A DNA stretch of 7,162 bases from Claveliimonas sp964652805 (GTDB taxonomy: Bacteria; Bacillota; Clostridia; Lachnospirales; Lachnospiraceae). The stretch is from assembly GCA_964652805.1 (NCBI GenBank), contig CAZZBJ010000100.1, positions 1 through 7,162 on the forward strand. Reading direction: 5' to 3'. A program made the position numbers and the translations under genes. Below are positions 6,527-7,162 of the stretch, in pieces. Each line of letters starts with the position of its first letter. The first letter of the stretch is position 1. The notes under the pieces are model-generated. The model saw only the letters and a program-made list of their open reading frames with translations. It ran no database searches and was not told where the DNA came from.

Positions 6527-6533
6527 CTATCGC

Positions 6534-6573
6534 AAAACGGCACTGCAGCCTTCTCCCGCCGCAGTGCCGTTTT
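6534..6573 (-). terminator. Hairpin terminator or attenuator between hup and rqcP
   Basis: A perfect 13-bp stem (6534-6546 with 6561-6573) and a 14-nt loop begin 21 nt after the hup stop. On the minus strand the stem ends in TTTT and then GCG, so the U-tract is short and termination is probably partial. That would give far more hup than rqcP mRNA, as expected for HU. Confidence 0.72.
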
Positions 6574-6594
6574 CTACACAAATTGCAACAAACC

Positions 6595-6870
6595 CTATGC
6601 GTTTACAGCATCCTTTAAAGCCTTTCCAGCTTTGAACTTCGGAGCCTTGCACGCCTCGATCCTCATTGTCTGGCCTGTCTGAGGATTTCTTCCCTCTCTT
6701 GCAGATCTCTTGCTTACTTCAAATGTACCGAAGCCTACAAGCTGTACCTTCTCCTCTTTCTTTAACTCCTCTGTCACCACATCGACAAAAGCCTTTAAAG
6801 CCTTCTCAGCATCCTTCTTGGATATCTCCGCATTTTCAGCAATAGCTGCTACTAATTCTGTTTTGTTCAT
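6595..6870 (-). CDS. hup: DNA-binding protein HU
   Basis: The histone-like protein that forms dimers, bends DNA and compacts the nucleoid. At 91 residues it has the standard length. The N-terminal helix pair begins MNKTELVAAIAE and continues to about residue 43. The family signature GFGTFEVSKRSAREGRNPQTG spans about 47-67, with R61, N62 and the intercalating P63 at the tip of the beta arm. The C-terminal helix reads FKAGKALKDAVN. ATG 6870 follows an excellent AAGGAGGAG site (6885-6877) at 6 nt. A near-perfect promoter and a leader of about 100 nt precede it, consistent with high expression. Codon choice (AAA, GAA, GCT-rich) differs from the GC-ending codons of the downstream genes, which I take as high-expression bias, not transfer. 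Confidence 0.98.
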   Translation of the reverse strand: MNKTELVAAIAENAEISKKDAEKALKAFVDVVTEELKKEEKVQLVGFGTFEVSKRSAREGRNPQTGQTMRIEACKAPKFKAGKALKDAVNA

Positions 6871-6894
6871 TGCAAACTCCTCCTTCGACTTATG

Positions 6895-6917
6895 ATAGAA
6901 CCCTTATCTTATTCTAT
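6895..6917 (-). other. AT-rich hairpin close to the hup ribosome binding site
   Basis: ATAGAA (6917-6912 on the minus strand) pairs with TTCTAT (6900-6895), a 6-bp stem with an 11-nt loop, ending 10 nt before the ribosome binding site. Stability is low. Confidence 0.35.
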
Positions 6918-6931
6918 TCGGCTTATTGTAC

Positions 6932-6954
6932 GCCCTGCCTGTGTCCTACAGGGC
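6932..6954 (-). other. GC-rich hairpin in the hup leader
   Basis: GCCCTG and CAGGGC form a 6-bp stem with an 11-nt loop; an alternative CCTGT/ACAGG pairing uses part of the same bases. It starts about 16 nt into the predicted transcript. There is no U-tract, so it is not a terminator; a role in mRNA stability is plausible. Confidence 0.45.
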
Positions 6955-6976
6955 TGGCGGGACGTCTTTCAATAAA

Positions 6977-7005
6977 GTTATACAGGTTTTCCCTTTGTTT
7001 GTCAA
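6977..7005 (-). promoter_or_regulatory. Strong sigma-A promoter of hup
   Basis: On the minus strand a perfect -35 TTGACA (7005-7000), an exact 17-nt spacer and -10 TATAAC (6982-6977; 5 of 6). The start should be near 6970, leaving a leader of about 100 nt. This is the best promoter in the window. Confidence 0.92.
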
Positions 7006-7012
7006 GGGAAAA
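6987..7012. repeat. Inverted repeat spanning the hup -35 box
   Basis: TTTTCCC (6987-6993) and GGGAAAA (7006-7012) are exact inverted 7-mers, 12 bp apart. One arm lies in the promoter spacer and the other just upstream of the -35 box. This is a reasonable operator layout, but A/T-rich 7-mers can arise by chance. Confidence 0.45.
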
Positions 7013-7057
7013 TCCCCGAAAAACCCGGTATTTTGAGGGCACTGAAAAAGTCTGATT

Positions 7058-7083
7058 CTAAAAAAGGATTGGGCTTTTTTTAG
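7058..7083. other. Hairpin near the IS end
   Basis: CTAAAAAAG (7058-7066) pairs with CTTTTTTTAG (7074-7083) with one bulged T and a 7-nt loop. It lies just inside the putative IS end and overlaps the weak -35 region. Such hairpins in IS ends often block transcription coming from outside. Confidence 0.45.
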
Positions 7084-7098
7084 TGTCTCTACTATAAT
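7069..7098 (+). promoter_or_regulatory. Candidate promoter of the transposase gene
   Basis: A perfect -10 TATAAT (7093-7098) is preceded by a poor -35 TTGGGC (7069-7074) with an 18-nt spacer. It points to the reading frame at 7125. A weak promoter is usual for transposases. Confidence 0.5.
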
Positions 7099-7124
7099 AG
7101 AAATATGAGGAAGGATGGACTGCC

Positions 7125-7162
7125 ATGTTAAAAGATCATTCACAGTTAAAATTATCATTGTC
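7125..7162 (+). CDS. Start of a probable IS1182-family transposase, cut by the window edge
   Basis: Only 12 complete codons are seen: MLKDHSQLKLSL. This resembles the N-terminus I remember for IS1182-family transposases of clostridia (MLK-x-x-x-QLKLS type), which continue into a segment ending in a DxxVPxDxLLR-like motif that would lie beyond the window. The ATG at 7125 follows the purine-rich AGGAAGGA (about 9 nt spacing) and a TATAAT box. It is divergent from hup. Catalytic residues are not in view and the identification rests on a short match plus the IS-like end sequence next to it. Another plus-strand gene is possible. Confidence 0.5.
   Translation, partial: MLKDHSQLKLSL

Larger units (their letters stand above)
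7035..7162 (+). mobile_element. Probable left end of an IS1182-type insertion sequence (partial)
   Basis: From about 7035 the sequence changes to GAGGGCACTGAAAAAGTC, which looks like the terminal repeat style of IS1182-family elements, followed by a hairpin, a TATAAT box and the start of a transposase-like reading frame in the opposite direction to the housekeeping genes. The right end lies outside the window, so the terminal repeat and target duplication cannot be confirmed. The exact boundary is inferred. Confidence 0.5.

Noticed and set aside
6946..7158. 70-codon minus-strand frame running through the hup promoter
   Set aside because: It covers the strong hup promoter and the IS end, and has no credible protein features.
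1..7162. CRISPR array, tRNA or rRNA genes
   Set aside because: No regularly spaced repeats, and no cloverleaf or rRNA-like segment was recognised on either strand.

Overview
The window looks like a chromosomal housekeeping segment of a moderately GC-rich Firmicute, most likely a gut-type Lachnospiraceae (Clostridium cluster XIVa) relative. This rests on the conserved order hup - rqcP - divIC - tilS - hpt - ftsH, AGGAGG-type ribosome binding sites, and the style of the protein sequences. The lineage call is from memory of gene order and protein families, not from a search. Every recognised housekeeping gene is on the minus strand, so transcription runs from high to low coordinates.

Layout from the 5' end of the minus strand: at the far right (about 7035-7162) there is what looks like the left end of an insertion sequence, with the first 12 codons of a probable IS1182-type transposase on the plus strand. 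Next come a near-consensus promoter (7005-6977), a roughly 100-nt leader and hup (HU), then a 13-bp hairpin and rqcP. A 317-bp poorly coding gap follows, in the place where sporulating relatives carry yabP and yabQ. It contains a fair promoter for divIC. After divIC there is a perfect 13-bp hairpin terminator. A 40-codon ORF with a strong ribosome binding site then leads into tilS (4-nt gap), hpt (44-nt overlap), ftsH (17-nt gap, TTG start) and a GH13 alpha-glucan hydrolase (17-nt gap). The GH13 gene runs off the left edge of the window.

The genes cover nucleoid packing (HU), rescue of stalled 50S-nascent chain complexes (RqcP), division septum assembly (DivIC), tRNA-Ile lysidine synthesis (TilS), purine salvage (Hpt), membrane proteolysis (FtsH) and cytoplasmic maltodextrin or starch-oligomer breakdown (GH13). 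The tight spacing from the small ORF to GH13 points to one transcription unit.

I see no obviously new defence, mobile or biosynthetic system. The points most worth a second look are: the absence of yabP, yabQ and spoIIE, with a possible yabP scar after rqcP; the 40-aa ORF in front of tilS; the carbohydrate enzyme joined to the tilS-hpt-ftsH unit; the IS end about 30 bp upstream of the hup promoter; and an inverted repeat spanning that promoter's -35 box.
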